Shown: positions 63,176 to 64,000 of the stretch, piece by piece | Numbering within the stretch: position 1 is the first letter of the stretch | Layout of the letters: every line of letters begins with the position of its first letter | Assembly (NCBI GenBank): GCA_031292515.1 | Contig: JARLGZ010000247.1 | Span: 62,001-126,000 of the forward strand | DNA: 64,000 bases | Direction of reading: 5' to 3' | Origin: Puia sp. | Lineage (GTDB): Bacteria; Bacteroidota; Bacteroidia; Chitinophagales; Chitinophagaceae | Position numbers and translations under genes: made by a program | Notes under the pieces: generated by a model | What the model was told of the DNA's origin: nothing | Database searches by the model: none | What the model saw: only the letters and a program-made list of their open reading frames with translations

Positions 63176-63733
63176 ATGAATCACAACAGCAAGAAAGAAA
63201 CTTTTGGAGAGAGGGAGGATGATCTTATGATCTACTTTAACTGGTCGGCCAATGCACTGGTGCCGGTGAATCCGGGAGCGGCTGATACTTACTTGAAGGA
63301 GAATCGACCGGTTATCCTAAAAATTGCGCAGTTCCTATTGCAACACCTGCATTATATTCCTACTCGTGTTTACAGGGGTATTATCTTAAAGGAGCCCGTC
63401 ACCGTTGTCGCGCCCAAAAAAGGGCTGGAATATCTGTCCTTTTCTGCTGATCGCAAGGTAGCCGAACACTTCGCCGATGTGAAAGGATTCGGTAGTGACG
63501 TTGTTAATGTCGCCGCTCAATTAGGTACACATGGCTATGTAATAGAATATTCTCCCAAGATCAGCGAGGTACTGTTTCACTACCACTTGCTTTCTCGTTT
63601 TCCCTATGCGCAAGCCTTCAACTCGCTAGGCATCGATGGACACCAAGAAGTGGAATTTTTAAAGTCTCAGCAAGAGATAATGATTCTCCAGCCCCAAGAT
63701 CCATTCACGACTATAACAAAGCAAGGGAAATAG
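63176..63733 (+). CDS. Probable ADP-ribosyltransferase (R-S-E class)
   Basis: 185 aa from the ATG at 63176, 15 nt behind A7; the frame opens earlier at 63110 inside the element. Three motifs occur in the right order and spacing: Arg67 in TRVYRGI, the Ser-x-Ser block S88-F-S90 in YLSFSADRKVAEHF, and E158-x-E160 in GHQEVEFL near the C-terminus, followed by a QQEIMIL strand. This is the R-S-E signature of NAD-dependent mono-ADP-ribosyltransferases of the Arg-modifying type. No signal peptide, so it acts inside the cell, perhaps on host proteins after transfer, as phage Alt/Mod enzymes do. No antitoxin gene is visible before the window ends. Confidence 0.72.
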   Translation: MNHNSKKETFGEREDDLMIYFNWSANALVPVNPGAADTYLKENRPVILKIAQFLLQHLHYIPTRVYRGIILKEPVTVVAPKKGLEYLSFSADRKVAEHFADVKGFGSDVVNVAAQLGTHGYVIEYSPKISEVLFHYHLLSRFPYAQAFNSLGIDGHQEVEFLKSQQEIMILQPQDPFTTITKQGK

Positions 63734-64000
63734 GATTCGAGGCCGTCTTCTAACTAGGAGACGGCCTTACAAGCCATATATTTTTTAGTTGATTATCCGG
63801 AGGTTCTGGCCTCTTTACAGACAACCGGAGATAAAAGTAAATCCCCAAATCCACGGTGCCGTCGCTCGCGCCCCAGGGAACGATGGCCCGAGCGATTCAT
63901 CCACAGTGATCGTGCCGGATTCGTTGAGTGGCATTGCCACGAAGGTCCGGGCTGATTGTAAAACGACTATTTCGGGGCAAGCCTGAACGCACGTTTTTTT
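63734..64000. other. Window end: terminator and inverted repeats
   Basis: AGGCCGTCT (63740-63748) pairs with AGACGGCCT (63759-63767), a terminator for the 63176 gene. Further on, TCGCTCG pairs with CGAGCGA (about 63,865-63,897) and GTGGC with GCCAC near 63,930. It may be the start of another element type, cut by the window edge. Confidence 0.55.

Overview
The window reads as a piece of a Bacteroidota chromosome, most likely from the Chitinophagaceae or a close relative. The evidence is FecI/FecR sigma and anti-sigma pairs, a SusC/SusD pair with an STN domain, DUF6443/DUF5977-type RHS proteins, an almost complete lack of Shine-Dalgarno sequences, and frequent signal peptides and lipoboxes. No rRNA, convincing tRNA or CRISPR array was seen. 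All family names come from reading the sequence; no database was searched.

Region 1 (1-13,900, + strand) is a substrate-uptake locus: the tail of an ECF sigma factor, its FecR anti-sigma factor, a structured leader, SusC, SusD, a thioredoxin-fold protein, a GH2 glycosidase and an S9 serine peptidase. Region 2 (14,100-18,670, - strand) is a four-gene operon. It encodes a very large fusion of an FAD amine-oxidase-like enzyme with a GT-C-like membrane domain, a MauE/DoxX-like membrane protein, a TlpA-like lipoprotein and a DUF6520-like small protein. Region 3 (19,700-32,600) is rich in cell-surface signalling genes. Two sigma/FecR pairs flank secreted proteins, a FecR-like lipoprotein with no cytoplasmic part, an MG2-type protein and an orphan anti-sigma domain. 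Region 4 (33,200-37,200) has two paralogous secreted proteins of unknown family, separated by a complete IS4-family element with a perfect 9-bp target duplication.

Region 5 (37,260-64,000) is accessory DNA that looks like a conjugative or plasmid-like module. Small same-strand genes, mostly unknown, stand in units of [long imperfect stem-loop] - about 16 nt - [ORF or short operon] - [terminator hairpin]. Two element families are involved. Type A has seven copies of about 145 bp; type B has three copies of about 225-265 bp. Conserved blocks alternate with arms that differ in sequence between copies but stay complementary. Type B lies upstream of both single-strand-binding protein genes and of a DUF932 gene. 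Other cargo includes an incomplete PRTRC cassette (E-C-F-B-ThiF) and a probable ADP-ribosyltransferase.

An 11-kb RHS locus (outer-membrane protein, DUF5977 protein, redoxin-like protein, RHS protein with a lipase-like C-terminus, small membrane protein) sits inside this array. My leading hypothesis is that the stem-loops are a Bacteroidota counterpart of the single-stranded promoters (Frpo-like) of plasmid leading regions. A cassette-recombination role and an RNA leader are the main alternatives.
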